NCBI GenBank assembly: GCA_946885435.1
Contig: CAMPGL010000070.1
Coordinates: 1 to 10,387, forward strand
Direction: 5' to 3'
Length of the DNA stretch: 10,387 nucleotides
Source: an uncultured Brevundimonas sp.
GTDB taxonomy: Bacteria; Pseudomonadota; Alphaproteobacteria; Caulobacterales; Caulobacteraceae
This document shows, one piece after another, positions 1-7,918 of this stretch; position 1 is the first letter of the stretch, and each line of letters begins with the position of its first letter. A program made the position numbers and the translations under genes. The notes beneath the pieces were generated by a model that saw nothing but the letters and a program-made list of their open reading frames with translations, was not told the origin of the DNA and ran no database searches.

Positions 1-1018
1 CGTGGGTCTCGGTCACGGCCTCGGGCAGGCTGTCGCGGTCGACGGTGAAGCCGTGATTCATCGAGACGATCTCGACCTTGCCGGTGGTCAGGTCCTTCAC
101 CGGATGGTTCGCGCCGTGGTGGCCCTGGTCCATCTTGACGGTCCTGGCGCCCAGCGCGAGCGCCAGCATCTGGTGGCCCAGGCAGATGCCGAAGACGGGC
201 TTGCCGCTGTCGACCAGCTTGCGGATTTCAGGAACGGCGTAGTCGCCGGTCGCGGCCGGGTCGCCCGGGCCGTTGGACAGGACGACGCCGTCGGGGTTTC
301 GGGCCAGCACCTCTTCCGCCGTGGTGTCGGCGGGGACGACGGTGATCTCGGCGTCGATGCCGGAGAGCGCGCGCAGGATGTTGCGCTTCACGCCGTAGTC
401 GAGGACCACCACGCGATAGGGACGTTCGGGCTTCGGCTGGGCGTAGCCGTGGGGCCACTCCCACAGGCCCTCCGTCCAGGAGAAGCTCTGGCGGGTCGAG
501 GCGTCCTTGGCGAGGTCGAGGCCGACGAGGCCGGTCCACTCGCGCGCCTGGGCGACCAGGGCGTCGAGGTCGAAGCGGCCGTCCGGGTCGTGGGCGATGA
601 CCGCGTGCGGCGCGCCCTTGTCCCGGATCAGCTTGGTCAGGGCGCGGGTGTCGACGCCGGCCAGGCCGATGACGCCCCGGCGCTTCATCCAGGCGTCAAG
701 GTCGGAATCGGCGCGCCAGTTGGCGGGGTCGGTCGGAAGATCGCGGAAGATGGCGCCGCGCGCCGAAGTGTCGGAGCCGCCGCCGATCTGCTCGATGTCC
801 TCGACGTTGGTCCCGGTGTTGCCGACGTGCGGGAAGGTGAAGGCCAGGATCTGGCTCATGTACGACGGGTCGGTCAGGATCTCCTGATAGCCGGTCATGG
901 CGGTGTTGAAGACGACCTCGCCGAGCGCCGAGCCGGTCGCGCCGACGCCGACGCCCTGCAGGATGGTCCCATCGGCCAGGGCCAGGACGCCGGTGGCGCC
1001 TTCGAGAAGCTGGGTCAT
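1..1018 (-). CDS. carA: Carbamoyl-phosphate synthase small subunit (partial, C-terminus beyond left edge)
   Basis: This is the glutamine amidotransferase subunit of carbamoyl-phosphate synthase. It hydrolyses glutamine and channels ammonia to CarB, feeding arginine and pyrimidine synthesis in the cytoplasm. 339 codons are visible of a family usually about 380-400 long. The N-terminal CPSase small-chain domain is clear (GEVVFNTAMTGYQEILTDPSY at about residues 33-53, then GLAGVDTRALT near 118-128). The class I GATase domain follows, with VVLDYGVKRNILR at 204-216, SNGPGDP at 248-254 and the nucleophile Cys279 in GICLGHQ. The His/Glu of the triad lie outside the window. The ATG at 1018 is preferred to the in-frame ATG at 1024: AGGAGG (1025-1030) sits 6 bases before the former and directly abuts the latter. 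A 77-base gap separates it from the upstream SDR gene on the same strand, so it may have its own promoter or be read through. Confidence 0.97.
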   Translation of the reverse strand, partial: MTQLLEGATGVLALADGTILQGVGVGATGSALGEVVFNTAMTGYQEILTDPSYMSQILAFTFPHVGNTGTNVEDIEQIGGGSDTSARGAIFRDLPTDPANWRADSDLDAWMKRRGVIGLAGVDTRALTKLIRDKGAPHAVIAHDPDGRFDLDALVAQAREWTGLVGLDLAKDASTRQSFSWTEGLWEWPHGYAQPKPERPYRVVVLDYGVKRNILRALSGIDAEITVVPADTTAEEVLARNPDGVVLSNGPGDPAATGDYAVPEIRKLVDSGKPVFGICLGHQMLALALGARTVKMDQGHHGANHPVKDLTTGKVEIVSMNHGFTVDRDSLPEAVTETH

Positions 1019-1024
1019 GGCCAT

Positions 1025-1030
1025 CCTCCT
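1025..1030 (-). promoter_or_regulatory. Ribosome binding site of carA
   Basis: A perfect AGGAGG on the minus strand lies 6 bases before the ATG at 1018. It decides between two in-frame ATGs (1024 and 1018), because the upstream one directly abuts the Shine-Dalgarno sequence. Confidence 0.8.
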
Positions 1031-1095
1031 ATCCGCGAATCCCGGCGAACAAACGGCCGCGTGACTAGGGGTGCGGCAGGGGCGCCGTCAACGCA

Positions 1096-1779
1096 CTATT
1101 CCGGGATGCGCTGTCCGTCCCAGGCGAAAACGCCGCCGCTGTCGGTCGGCTGCAGGCCGTCGATCACTTCGAGCAGTCTTTGGGCCGAATAGGCGGGGGT
1201 GAAAAGCCGGTTCTCGGGCACGCCCTTCTGGAAGGGCGAGCTGAGCGCCGTGTCGACCGTGCCGGGGTGCAGGCCGGCGACGATCGCCTGCGGATGGGTG
1301 CGGGCCGTCTCGATGGCGAGGTTGCGCAGCAGCATGTTGAGCGCCGCCTTGGACGCCCGATAGCTGTGCCAGCCGCCCAGCCGGTTGTCGCCTATGGAGC
1401 CGACCCGGGCCGAGAGGGCGGCGAAGACGGCGCGGCGGTCCCTCGGCATCAGCGGCAGGAAGTGCTTTGCGACCAGGGCCGGGCCGACCGCGTTGATCCG
1501 GTAGTCGCGCAGCAAGTGCTCGGCGTCGAGCGCCCGCAGGGAGCGTTCGGGCTGGCGGCCGGAGTGGAGCACGCCGGTGGCGACGATTATGAGCTCGGGC
1601 GGCGGGCCCTCTGCGATGTGACGCGCGGCGGCCGCGATGCTGGCCTCGTCCTCCAGATCGAGGCCGGTCGCGGAGCGGGACAGGGCGTGGACCGTCTTGA
1701 ACCGGCCTGAGCCGGTGAGCCGCTCCGCCAGCGCCGAGCCTATGCCGCCGCTCGCGCCGATGACGACGGCTGAGGTCAC
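1096..1779 (-). CDS. SDR family NAD(P)-dependent oxidoreductase (C-factor / sniffer-like)
   Basis: A 227-residue classical-size short-chain dehydrogenase/reductase. The cofactor glycine motif is GASGGIG at residues 8-14. The structural Asn is N96 in RINAVG. The active-site segment has serines at 123 and 128, and Tyr140 and Lys144 in YRASK. HPGTVDT at 171-177 is the usual SDR segment after the active site. The mix of short length, INAVGP, GSIGDNRLGGWHSYRASKAALN-type active site and PGTVDT resembles the C-factor / carbonyl-reductase 'sniffer' branch. The substrate cannot be named. It starts at GTG (1779), sharing GTGA with the TGA of the upstream permease, a 4-base overlap that implies translational coupling. 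It is the last gene of the Rieske-permease-SDR set, so it may oxidise or reduce a carbonyl product of that pathway. That role is inference. Confidence 0.93.
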   Translation of the reverse strand: MTSAVVIGASGGIGSALAERLTGSGRFKTVHALSRSATGLDLEDEASIAAAARHIAEGPPPELIIVATGVLHSGRQPERSLRALDAEHLLRDYRINAVGPALVAKHFLPLMPRDRRAVFAALSARVGSIGDNRLGGWHSYRASKAALNMLLRNLAIETARTHPQAIVAGLHPGTVDTALSSPFQKGVPENRLFTPAYSAQRLLEVIDGLQPTDSGGVFAWDGQRIPE

Positions 1780-3050
1780 GCGGCGTCCGCTGGCGAACGG
1801 CGAACGAAGAGCCACGCGACCGAGGTCAGGGCGAAGAAGCCGAGCGTGATCCAGATCAGGGTCACGCCCGAAGCCGCCACGGCCCAGGCGCAGAAGCCGA
1901 GGCTGATCAGGGCGGCCAGCCGCCAGCGCCAGGACGAGGTGAAGCGCATCAGGGCCAGCGCGCACAGCACATAGGCGACCAGGATCAGGACGGTGGTCAT
2001 GCCGATCAGCAGGCCGAACTGGTCGGCCATGTTGGGCTGAGCCGACAGGATGGCGATCAGGCTCATCAGGGCGGCGTGGATGAGCGGGTTGGAGGCGGGC
2101 GTCCGCTCGCCGGCGCCGAACACGCCCGGCAGGAAGCCGCGGCGGGCGGCCGAGCGGGCGGTCTCTCCGGTCAGCATGATCCAGCCGCCCAGGGTGCCCA
2201 TGGCCTTGGCGATGGCGCAGACGGCGACGAAGCCGGCCGCCGCGGCCCCCATCACCCGTCCAGCCAGGTCCGCGAAGGGGCTGGTCGAGGTGGCGAGGTC
2301 GGACGCCGGGATGACGCCGAACACCGCCACGCTGGCGGCGATGTAGACGACGGCGGCGAGCAGCACGCCGCCCAGCGTCGCGCGGCCCACGTCCCGCTCG
2401 GGATCCTTGAGCCGCGCCGCCAAGACGCCGGCGCTCTCGACGCCCAGGAAGGCCCAGAAGATCAACGCCAGCGAGGCGGGCACGCTGGACGTCAGCGGCA
2501 CGTCGGCCGGATTCCAGGACGCGGAGAACACCTCGGGCTGGAAGGCGGCGAAGCCCGCCACGATGGCGATGACCAGCGGCGCCAGGCCGATCAGGAGCGT
2601 CGCGCCGCCGAAGCGGGCCACGATCCGCGCGCCGCCCATATAGGCCAGGGTCATCAGGCAGATGAGGCCGACGTTGCTGAGCGCGCCCGCCCAGCGGCCC
2701 TCGAGCGCCGGGAAGAAGTAAGCGAGGTAGCCGGTCGCCGCGACGGCGATGGCGCAGTTGCCGACCCAGCCGGCCGCCCAGTAGGCCAGCGAGGCCTGAT
2801 AGCCGAAGAAGCGGCCGAGCCCTTCGCCGGCATGGTCGGTCAGGCCGTCGGCCTGCGGCCTGAGGCGGCCCAACCCGGCGAACATCACCGCCAGCGCCAG
2901 CGCGCCGATCGAGGCGACGATCCAGCCGATCAGGCTGGAGCTGCCCACCGGCGCCAGGGTCGAGGGGAGCAGATAAACCCCCGAGCCGATCATGTTTCCG
3001 GCCACCAGCAGGGCGGCGAGGCCCCAGCCGAGCTTCTTCTGGGATGTCAT
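1776..3050 (-). CDS. APC-superfamily amino acid/amine antiporter, AdiC-like
   Basis: A 424-residue inner-membrane protein with about 12 hydrophobic segments. It aligns by eye with the arginine:agmatine antiporter AdiC of E. coli along most of its length. TM1 carries GNMIGSGVYLLP (18-29), the helix-break that binds the substrate carboxylate/amine in the family. Residues known to matter in AdiC recur with a constant offset of minus 3: Tyr90 (AdiC Y93), Asn98 (N101), Trp199 (W202), Glu205 (E208) and Trp290 (W293). A cationic amino acid or amine substrate and exchange transport are therefore plausible but unproven. No amino acid decarboxylase partner is present in the window, so an acid-resistance role is not supported here. 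The ATG at 3050 overlaps the Rieske stop (ATGA), and its own TGA overlaps the SDR start (GTGA). It thus sits between two enzymes and probably carries their substrate or product. Confidence 0.9.
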   Translation of the reverse strand: MTSQKKLGWGLAALLVAGNMIGSGVYLLPSTLAPVGSSSLIGWIVASIGALALAVMFAGLGRLRPQADGLTDHAGEGLGRFFGYQASLAYWAAGWVGNCAIAVAATGYLAYFFPALEGRWAGALSNVGLICLMTLAYMGGARIVARFGGATLLIGLAPLVIAIVAGFAAFQPEVFSASWNPADVPLTSSVPASLALIFWAFLGVESAGVLAARLKDPERDVGRATLGGVLLAAVVYIAASVAVFGVIPASDLATSTSPFADLAGRVMGAAAAGFVAVCAIAKAMGTLGGWIMLTGETARSAARRGFLPGVFGAGERTPASNPLIHAALMSLIAILSAQPNMADQFGLLIGMTTVLILVAYVLCALALMRFTSSWRWRLAALISLGFCAWAVAASGVTLIWITLGFFALTSVAWLFVRRSPADAA

Positions 3051-4042
3051 CGGTGGGCCTCCGCGATGCGGCTCTGGAACCAGGCCACGCCGGCCTCGTG
3101 GGTGGGGCTGAGCACGCCGGTGTCGTAGGCGCCGGCGGACAGGTTCTTCTGGACGGCCTCGCAGATGGAGGCGTCCTCGGCGGTGAGGCGGTCCGACGCC
3201 TCAAGCGCATCGGCCAGCGCGTCGGGGCCATCGTCGCGCAGGAAGAGGTAGTCGAGCCGCGTGCGGCCGGGGCCGTCGGGGACCATCCGCTCGATCATGG
3301 CGCCGTCGCGATAGACGTTGACCGCCAGGTTCGGCCACAGCCAGCCCCACAGCCCGGCCTGGGGCCCGCCGCTGTTGGCCGCGGATTCCTGGATGACCAG
3401 TTCGCCATCGACCCAGACGCGGTAGTCGGCGCCCAGTTCCTGGGTCAGAACCGGGTGGACGGCGGGGATGTGGTAACTCTCCAGGTAGTTCTCGGCGTAG
3501 ACCTTCCAGTCACAGGCCAGGTTGTGGGTCCGTTTCAGGGCCGGGCGAGGGATGGACAGGCCGCGCTCGCTCATCAGCCGCTCCAGCGAGGCGACGTGCT
3601 CAGCCAGGGGCGGTCCGTTGTCGGCCAGGCTGCCGAAGACCAGGCCGCGCCAGACATCCAGCCGCAACTGAAACAGGCCAAGCTCGCGCGGGTCGAACCC
3701 CTCGGCCGGGCCGAAGCCGACCGCCGACCGAAGGCGACCTTCCAGCGTATAGCGCCAGCCGTGATAGCGGCAGACTAGTTCGCCCTCGCAGCGGCCCGAG
3801 GCCCCCTCGACCAGAGGCCCGGCCCGGTGGCGGCAGACGTTGTGGAAGCCGCGCAGGGCCCCGTCCTTGCCGCGCATCATCATCAGCCGATGGCCGGCGA
3901 TCTCGGCGGCGACCCAGTCGCCCGGCTCGGGCGCCTCGGCCTCGTGGCCCAGGAACAGCCAGGCGCGGCCGAACACGGCCTGACGCTCGCGGGCGTAGGC
4001 GTCCGGGTCGCCATAGAGGCGGGCGGGCAGAGTGCGCTGCAT
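3047..4042 (-). CDS. Rieske non-haem iron oxygenase, alpha (catalytic) subunit
   Basis: A 331-residue ring-hydroxylating-type oxygenase. The N-terminal Rieske [2Fe-2S] domain has Cys70-x-His72 and Cys91-x2-His94 (CRH ... CRYH). The catalytic SRPBCC domain has ENYLESYHIPAVHP (184-197), giving iron ligands His191 and His196, with Asp290 in EDASICEAVQ as the likely third ligand. Glu188 occupies the position that is Asp in naphthalene dioxygenase and Glu in the carnitine monooxygenase CntA. That, with the C-terminal EDxxICExVQ segment, points to the GbcA/CntA/choline-monooxygenase branch acting on quaternary ammonium or related amines. The exact substrate is unknown. No reductase or ferredoxin is encoded here, so electrons must come from elsewhere. 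The ATG at 4042 opens the family-like N-terminus; the longer in-frame extension upstream is Arg/Gly/Pro-rich and not family-like. The Shine-Dalgarno is weak, and the gap to the upstream gene is 35 bases. Confidence 0.93.
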   Translation of the reverse strand: MQRTLPARLYGDPDAYARERQAVFGRAWLFLGHEAEAPEPGDWVAAEIAGHRLMMMRGKDGALRGFHNVCRHRAGPLVEGASGRCEGELVCRYHGWRYTLEGRLRSAVGFGPAEGFDPRELGLFQLRLDVWRGLVFGSLADNGPPLAEHVASLERLMSERGLSIPRPALKRTHNLACDWKVYAENYLESYHIPAVHPVLTQELGADYRVWVDGELVIQESAANSGGPQAGLWGWLWPNLAVNVYRDGAMIERMVPDGPGRTRLDYLFLRDDGPDALADALEASDRLTAEDASICEAVQKNLSAGAYDTGVLSPTHEAGVAWFQSRIAEAHR

Positions 4043-4077
4043 CGGCGGAGCTAGGCCCGCCGGGGCCGGGGCGTCAA

Positions 4078-4884
4078 TCAGGCGGTGACGGCGACGCGCT
4101 CGCACATGACGGCGTGGGTAGCCCCGGCCGCCGCGGCCTCTTCGGCCAGGGAGGCGGGCAGGCCCAGGACCATGACCGACGGCGCGACGCGGCGGGCGGC
4201 GACCATGACCTGCTGCGCGCACTGGCGGCCGATGGCCGTGTCGAAGTCCAAGCCCGTCAGGTCGAGCGACACGCCCTTCAGGCCGGCGCCTTCCAGCTGG
4301 TGCAGGGCCGAGAGGTCCGGAGCCGCGCGCAGCAACAGGCCGCGCTCCTGCGCCTCGATGTGCGAGGTGCAGTTGTCCAGCGTATCCGCGTCCAGGTCCG
4401 GCGGTGGAGCCAGGACCTCGACCAGCAGGCGCGTCGCCTCCGGGCGCCCCTCGAGACCCGCGTAGAGCAGGGCGAAGCGGCCGCGGGGGCTGGCGATCGT
4501 CGACCAGCAGACCGGCGAAACTACCGCGCCGGGACCGGCCTGGGTGAGCAGCTCCAGCCCTCGCGCTAGGGTGGCGGCGTCCAGCTTCATAACATCGGCC
4601 GGCTCCAGCCTCGGCTTTCCGCCTCCGAACGGGCCCGAAACGGGAAAGGCGCGGCTGAGGGAGCGGCTCAGGTGCACACCCGCCTGGGCGCGGCGTCTGA
4701 GGTCGAACAGCGGCCGCGCGGTGAGCCGGACGCTGAGCTCGACACGGCCGGCGATGAAGGGAAAGGCCAGGCTGTCGGCGGGCGCCGGCGGGGCGAAGGA
4801 GCGAGCCTCGGGCGAGACCCGCCGATCGTCGGGACGCCGTCCGTCATCGTAGGACTGGGCGTAGGGAGCATGCAGTTCGGGCAT
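4078..4884 (-). CDS. Hypothetical protein, possible degenerate EAL-like (TIM-barrel) domain
   Basis: 268 residues; I do not recognise a named family with certainty. There is no signal peptide or membrane segment. The first 40 residues are polar and Pro-rich and probably disordered. From about residue 48 onward the order of segments recalls a cyclic-di-GMP phosphodiesterase EAL domain. TARPLFDLRRRAQAGVHLS (55-73) sits where QPIVDL...EAL would be. TRLLVEVLAPPPDLDADTL (151-169) resembles the LxLEITE helix region. GLKGVSLDLTGLD (201-213) resembles the lKiDxsfv strand, and PSVMVLGLPASLAEEAAAAGATHAVM (235-260) the viAeGVEt...GcdxxQG end. The catalytic Glu of EAL and the metal ligands are missing, so if related it would be an inactive binder or a scaffold. 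It lies 35 bases upstream of the Rieske gene on the same strand and may lead that operon. The ATG at 4884 has GGAAG (4891-4895) 6 bases upstream. It is surely coding; its function is open. Confidence 0.8.
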   Translation of the reverse strand: MPELHAPYAQSYDDGRRPDDRRVSPEARSFAPPAPADSLAFPFIAGRVELSVRLTARPLFDLRRRAQAGVHLSRSLSRAFPVSGPFGGGKPRLEPADVMKLDAATLARGLELLTQAGPGAVVSPVCWSTIASPRGRFALLYAGLEGRPEATRLLVEVLAPPPDLDADTLDNCTSHIEAQERGLLLRAAPDLSALHQLEGAGLKGVSLDLTGLDFDTAIGRQCAQQVMVAARRVAPSVMVLGLPASLAEEAAAAGATHAVMCERVAVTA

Positions 4885-5044
4885 GGCCGACTTCCGTTCG
4901 TACTCGGCTTCCCCCTTCGGCCGATGAGGTTACAAGACAGGCCAGAATGCGCGCGCAAGTCTGGCTGATCGGTCAACGAACAGGGTGAACGCTTGGCGAC
5001 GTGAATCGGTTGATCTAAGGCCGTCGCCCGACCGGAGCCCGCCC
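4885..5044. other. Divergent promoter region (hypothetical/Rieske operon versus HAD gene)
   Basis: 160 bases between two divergent starts, so promoters for both directions must lie here or nearby. A TTGACC on the minus strand (4971-4976) is a possible -35 for the leftward operon, but I see no matching -10 at normal spacing. A GAATC (5003-5007) fits the CcrM methylation motif GANTC. GGAG at 5034-5037 is the ribosome binding site for the HAD gene. No strong inverted repeat was seen. Confidence 0.4.
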
Positions 5045-5761
5045 ATGCCCATCACGACCGTCGGCCTCGATGCCGACGACACCCTCTGGCACAACGAGAC
5101 CTTCTTCCGGCTGACCCACGACCGCTTCGCCGACCTGCTGGCCGAGCACGGCGACCGGGAGACTATCGAGGCGCGGCTCGCCGAGGTGGAGGGGCGCAAC
5201 CTTCGGCTCTACGGCTACGGCATCAAGGGCTTCACCCTCTCGATGCTCGAGACGGCGATGGAGCTGTGCGACGGGGCGGCTCCGCCCGAGGTGGTGCGCG
5301 AGATCCTGGCGGCGGGCCGGGAGATGCTGGGCCATCCGGTCGAGCCCCTGCCGGGCGTCGACGATTGCCTGAACGCGTTGTCGGAGCGGTATCGGCTGGT
5401 GTTGGTGACCAAGGGCGATCTGCTGGACCAGGAGCGCAAGCTGGCCGCCTCGGGGCTCGGCGACCTGTTCGCCGGGGTGGAGATCGTTTCGGAGAAGACG
5501 GCGGCGACCTACCGCACCGTCTTCGCCCGCCATGGCACCGGTCCGGACGACGCGGTGATGGTAGGCAACTCACTGAAGTCCGACGTCATCCCGGCGCTTG
5601 AGGCCGGCGCCTGGGCTGCGCACGTGCCCTATCACATCACCTGGGCCCACGAGATGGCCGACGCCCCGTCCGGGCACCCGCGCTTTCGCGTGCTGGACAC
5701 CATCGCCGACCTGCCGGCCTGGCTCGAAGCGGTTCAGGCCGCGGCGGACTCGACGGACTGA
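5045..5761 (+). CDS. HAD-superfamily hydrolase (phosphatase)
   Basis: A 238-residue haloacid-dehalogenase-type phosphohydrolase, cytoplasmic, using Mg and an Asp nucleophile. Motif I is GLDADDTLW with Asp9 (nucleophile) and Asp11 (acid/base). Motif II is Thr122 in LVLVTKGD, motif III is Lys151 in VSEKT, and motif IV is VGNSLKSD at 173-180 with Asp180. A helical cap of about 85 residues sits between motifs I and II, as in C1-cap HADs. The substrate cannot be told from sequence; phosphoglycolate-phosphatase-like and nucleotidase-like annotations are common for such proteins. The ATG at 5045 is chosen because GGAG (5034-5037) lies 7 bases upstream and motif I then falls at residue 9. A start at 4985 would add 20 polar residues with no family precedent. 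Its 3' end overlaps the convergent kinase gene by 28 bases, and it is divergent from the leftward operon. Confidence 0.93.
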   Translation: MPITTVGLDADDTLWHNETFFRLTHDRFADLLAEHGDRETIEARLAEVEGRNLRLYGYGIKGFTLSMLETAMELCDGAAPPEVVREILAAGREMLGHPVEPLPGVDDCLNALSERYRLVLVTKGDLLDQERKLAASGLGDLFAGVEIVSEKTAATYRTVFARHGTGPDDAVMVGNSLKSDVIPALEAGAWAAHVPYHITWAHEMADAPSGHPRFRVLDTIADLPAWLEAVQAAADSTD

Positions 5762-7815
5762 GCCGACAGGGCTTCGCCGATGGCGTTCAGCAGGATCGGG
5801 GCGGTGATCGGCTTGGTCAGGTGGGCGTCGGCGCCGGCGGCGAACGACGCCTCCGCGTGTTCGGGCAGGGCGTTGGCCGTCAGCATCAGGATCGGCGCGC
5901 GTTGAAGGCCGAGCGCCGCTTCGCGGCCTCGCATGGCGCGCACGGCGGTCAGGCCGTCCATGACCGGCATCTGCATGTCCATCAGGACGACGTCGAAGCT
6001 GGCGGCCTCGAAGGCCGCCACGGCCTCGGCGCCGTTCTCGACGGAAACGAGGTCGCACTCCACCTGCGACAGGATGAGCTCGACCACCTTGCGGTTGGTC
6101 GGGTGGTCGTCGGCCATGAGGATGCGCACGGGCCGTTGTTCGGTCTCGGCCTCGAGAGCGGCGGAAACCGGCTGTTCGGTCTCCATGACCGGCGCGGGCG
6201 GCTGAACCGCCGCCATCGGCAGGGGCAGGTCCACCCAGAAGGTCGAGCCTTCGCCAGGCGCGGAGCCACAGCCGATCTCCCCGCCCATACGCTCGACCAG
6301 ATGGCGTGCGATGGCCAGGCCCAGACCCGTGCCGCCGAAGCGACGGGTGATCGAGCCGTCCGCCTGCTGGAACCGGCCGAACATCCGGTCCTCGTCGCCC
6401 GCGTCGAAGCCGACCCCCGTATCCCGCACGGTGAAGCGCACGCGTTCGGGTCCAGCCTCGACCACGAGACGAACCTCACCGGCCTGGGTGAACTTGACGG
6501 CGTTGCCGAGCAGGTTGCCCAGCACCTGCTTGAGCCGGACGCAGTCGCCGAAGCGCGTCGCCTCGAACTCGCCGTGCGTGTCGAGCACGAAGCCCAGGCC
6601 CTTGCCTTCGGCCTGGATGCGCGCCAGCGCGGCGGAGGCGCGCACCGTGTCGCCGAGCGCGAAATCCTCGGGTTCGACCTCCATGCCGCCGGCCTCGATG
6701 CGGGCGAGGTCGAGGATGTCGGACAGCAGGCGCTCGAGCGTCAGACCCGACGAGCGGATGATCTCGGCCATCTCACGCTCGCGGTCTCCATGTGCGGTCT
6801 GCGCCAGCAGGCCGGCCATGCCGACGACGCCGTTCAGGGGCGTGCGGATCTCGTGGCTCATGTTGGCGAGGAATTCGCTCTTGGCTCGGTCGGCGGCGCG
6901 CGCCTCGGCGACCGCGAGGTTGCGCTGGGCCAGCACCGCCGCGACCGGCAGGGTCGCCAGCGGCAGCATGGCCAGGCCGAGCTGAAGGTGGAAGAGTTCG
7001 CTGCGGATATTGGGGTCCGTCGCGGCGACGGTGCCGAAGCCCATGAGGTTCAGGCCGACCGCGACGATGCCGGCCCACAGGACGGCCGTCGCCGCGCCCA
7101 AGACGCCGAAACGCAGCGTGGCCCAGATCGCCAGCGGCGCGATCAGCGCCAGCTGTCCGGCGTCCGCGCGAACCAGGAGGAAGCAGGCGAGGCCGATGGC
7201 GGCGAGCAGGCCGCCCGCCTCCGCCGTGTTGCGCCAGCCCTCCAGGCGGCCGAGGCGCTGGCGGCTGAGGACCATTCCGAACGGCACGATGATCATCATG
7301 CCGAGCGCGTCGGCGGAGAAGTAATCCCACCAGACCGCCCAGGCGTTGCCGGCGCCGAGGCCGGTCATGACCGGCACCGCGCAGGCGGCCGCGACCGCGG
7401 GGGCGATGAGCGCGACGCAGGCGAGGAAGGCGATCAGCGGCCAGGGCTGGGTCAGGTCCTTCCCCGCCAACTGGAACCGCCAGAGCAGGAGCATGGCCAG
7501 CCCCAGCTCGACCATATTGGTGAGCGACAGCACCGCTGCGCCCAGCGCCGGGGCGCCCGCGAACATGATGGCCACGATCATGCCGAGATAGGCGGCCAGG
7601 GCCGCCGATGCCTTCCAGCGCCAGTCCTGAGGTCCGCGCAGCAGGCACAGCAGGACCAGCGCATTTGTCGGCCAGATGGCCGTGAGCGCGCCGAAGCTGC
7701 TCCAGGCCACGGCCGCGACCGACACGGCGGTGGTCATGACCCCCACCATGACGACGCCCAGCGCCAGGGCGATCACCCTGACAAAACCCGGTGGATTGGC
7801 GGTGTGAGCGTTCAA
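5734..7815 (-). CDS. Hybrid sensor histidine kinase with MASE1-like membrane sensor and receiver domain
   Basis: A 693-residue hybrid kinase in the inner membrane. Residues about 10-295 hold eight or so hydrophobic helices with [14 protein letters not shown] (47-60), typical of MASE1, a membrane sensor domain of unknown ligand. HisKA follows with the phospho-acceptor His321 in [15 protein letters not shown]. HATPase_c has the N-box (Asn434/Asn438 in [10 protein letters not shown]), G1 DTGVGF (465-470), the F-box [18 protein letters not shown] and G2 GTGLGL (495-500). A C-terminal receiver (about 563-685) has DD at 569-570, phospho-acceptor Asp613 in [11 protein letters not shown] and Lys668 in TKP. 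All catalytic residues are intact. No output domain follows, so phosphorelay to a separate Hpt protein is expected. The start appears to be TTG at 7815, with a G-run (7821-7826) 5 bases upstream; a GTG at codon 14 is the alternative. The nearby genes give no hint of the signal. Confidence 0.93.
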   Translation of the reverse strand: MNAHTANPPGFVRVIALALGVVMVGVMTTAVSVAAVAWSSFGALTAIWPTNALVLLCLLRGPQDWRWKASAALAAYLGMIVAIMFAGAPALGAAVLSLTNMVELGLAMLLLWRFQLAGKDLTQPWPLIAFLACVALIAPAVAAACAVPVMTGLGAGNAWAVWWDYFSADALGMMIIVPFGMVLSRQRLGRLEGWRNTAEAGGLLAAIGLACFLLVRADAGQLALIAPLAIWATLRFGVLGAATAVLWAGIVAVGLNLMGFGTVAATDPNIRSELFHLQLGLAMLPLATLPVAAVLAQRNLAVAEARAADRAKSEFLANMSHEIRTPLNGVVGMAGLLAQTAHGDREREMAEIIRSSGLTLERLLSDILDLARIEAGGMEVEPEDFALGDTVRASAALARIQAEGKGLGFVLDTHGEFEATRFGDCVRLKQVLGNLLGNAVKFTQAGEVRLVVEAGPERVRFTVRDTGVGFDAGDEDRMFGRFQQADGSITRRFGGTGLGLAIARHLVERMGGEIGCGSAPGEGSTFWVDLPLPMAAVQPPAPVMETEQPVSAALEAETEQRPVRILMADDHPTNRKVVELILSQVECDLVSVENGAEAVAAFEAASFDVVLMDMQMPVMDGLTAVRAMRGREAALGLQRAPILMLTANALPEHAEASFAAGADAHLTKPITAPILLNAIGEALSAQSVESAAA

Positions 7816-7844
7816 TCCGGCCCCCCGATACTGAGGGGGAACTC

Positions 7845-7859
7845 TAGGGGTCTTCCCTA
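7845..7859. repeat. Small inverted repeat upstream of the hybrid kinase
   Basis: TAGGG (7845-7849) and CCCTA (7855-7859) form a 5-base-arm palindrome with a 5-base spacer, 30 bases before the kinase start. It could be an operator half-pair or chance. It is the only symmetric element seen in the 103 bases between the kinase and phoH apart from the phoH terminator. Confidence 0.3.
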
Positions 7860-7883
7860 AAGGCCGGTTTAATGACGGAAAGT

Positions 7884-7910
7884 TCAGGCGGCGGACGCTC
7901 CGCCGCCTGA
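7884..7910 (-). terminator. Hairpin terminator after phoH
   Basis: A perfect 12-base-pair stem (7884-7895 with 7899-7910) and a 3-base loop begin 8 bases after the phoH stop codon. On the minus strand it is followed by ACTTTCC, so the U-tract is poor. It is a good candidate transcription terminator or mRNA-end stabiliser for phoH. Read on the plus strand it faces no gene. Confidence 0.65.
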
Positions 7911-7918
7911 CCCGGTCG

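Noticed and set aside
2..1192. Long open plus-strand frame opposite carA
   Set aside because: It is the antisense shadow of a high-GC gene. The product is Gly/Ala/Arg/Asp/Val-rich with no recognisable domain, while the minus strand encodes an unmistakable CarA.
1776..3050. Naming the permease adiC and assigning acid resistance
   Set aside because: The key residues match, but no decarboxylase is nearby and the partners are an oxygenase and an SDR, so the physiological role is unlikely to be the same.
2076..3128. Plus-strand frame of about 350 codons opposite the permease
   Set aside because: Arg/Gly/Glu/His-rich translation with no domain. It is explained by the codon bias of the AdiC-like gene on the other strand.
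1780..3231. Upstream in-frame extension of the SDR reading frame across the permease gene
   Set aside because: The extension is Arg/Pro-rich shadow sequence. The GTG at 1779 with the 4-base overlap places the glycine motif at the normal position for an SDR.
5821..7860. 679-codon plus-strand frame opposite the hybrid kinase
   Set aside because: Long, but low-complexity in composition and without motifs. The minus strand carries every kinase and receiver motif intact.
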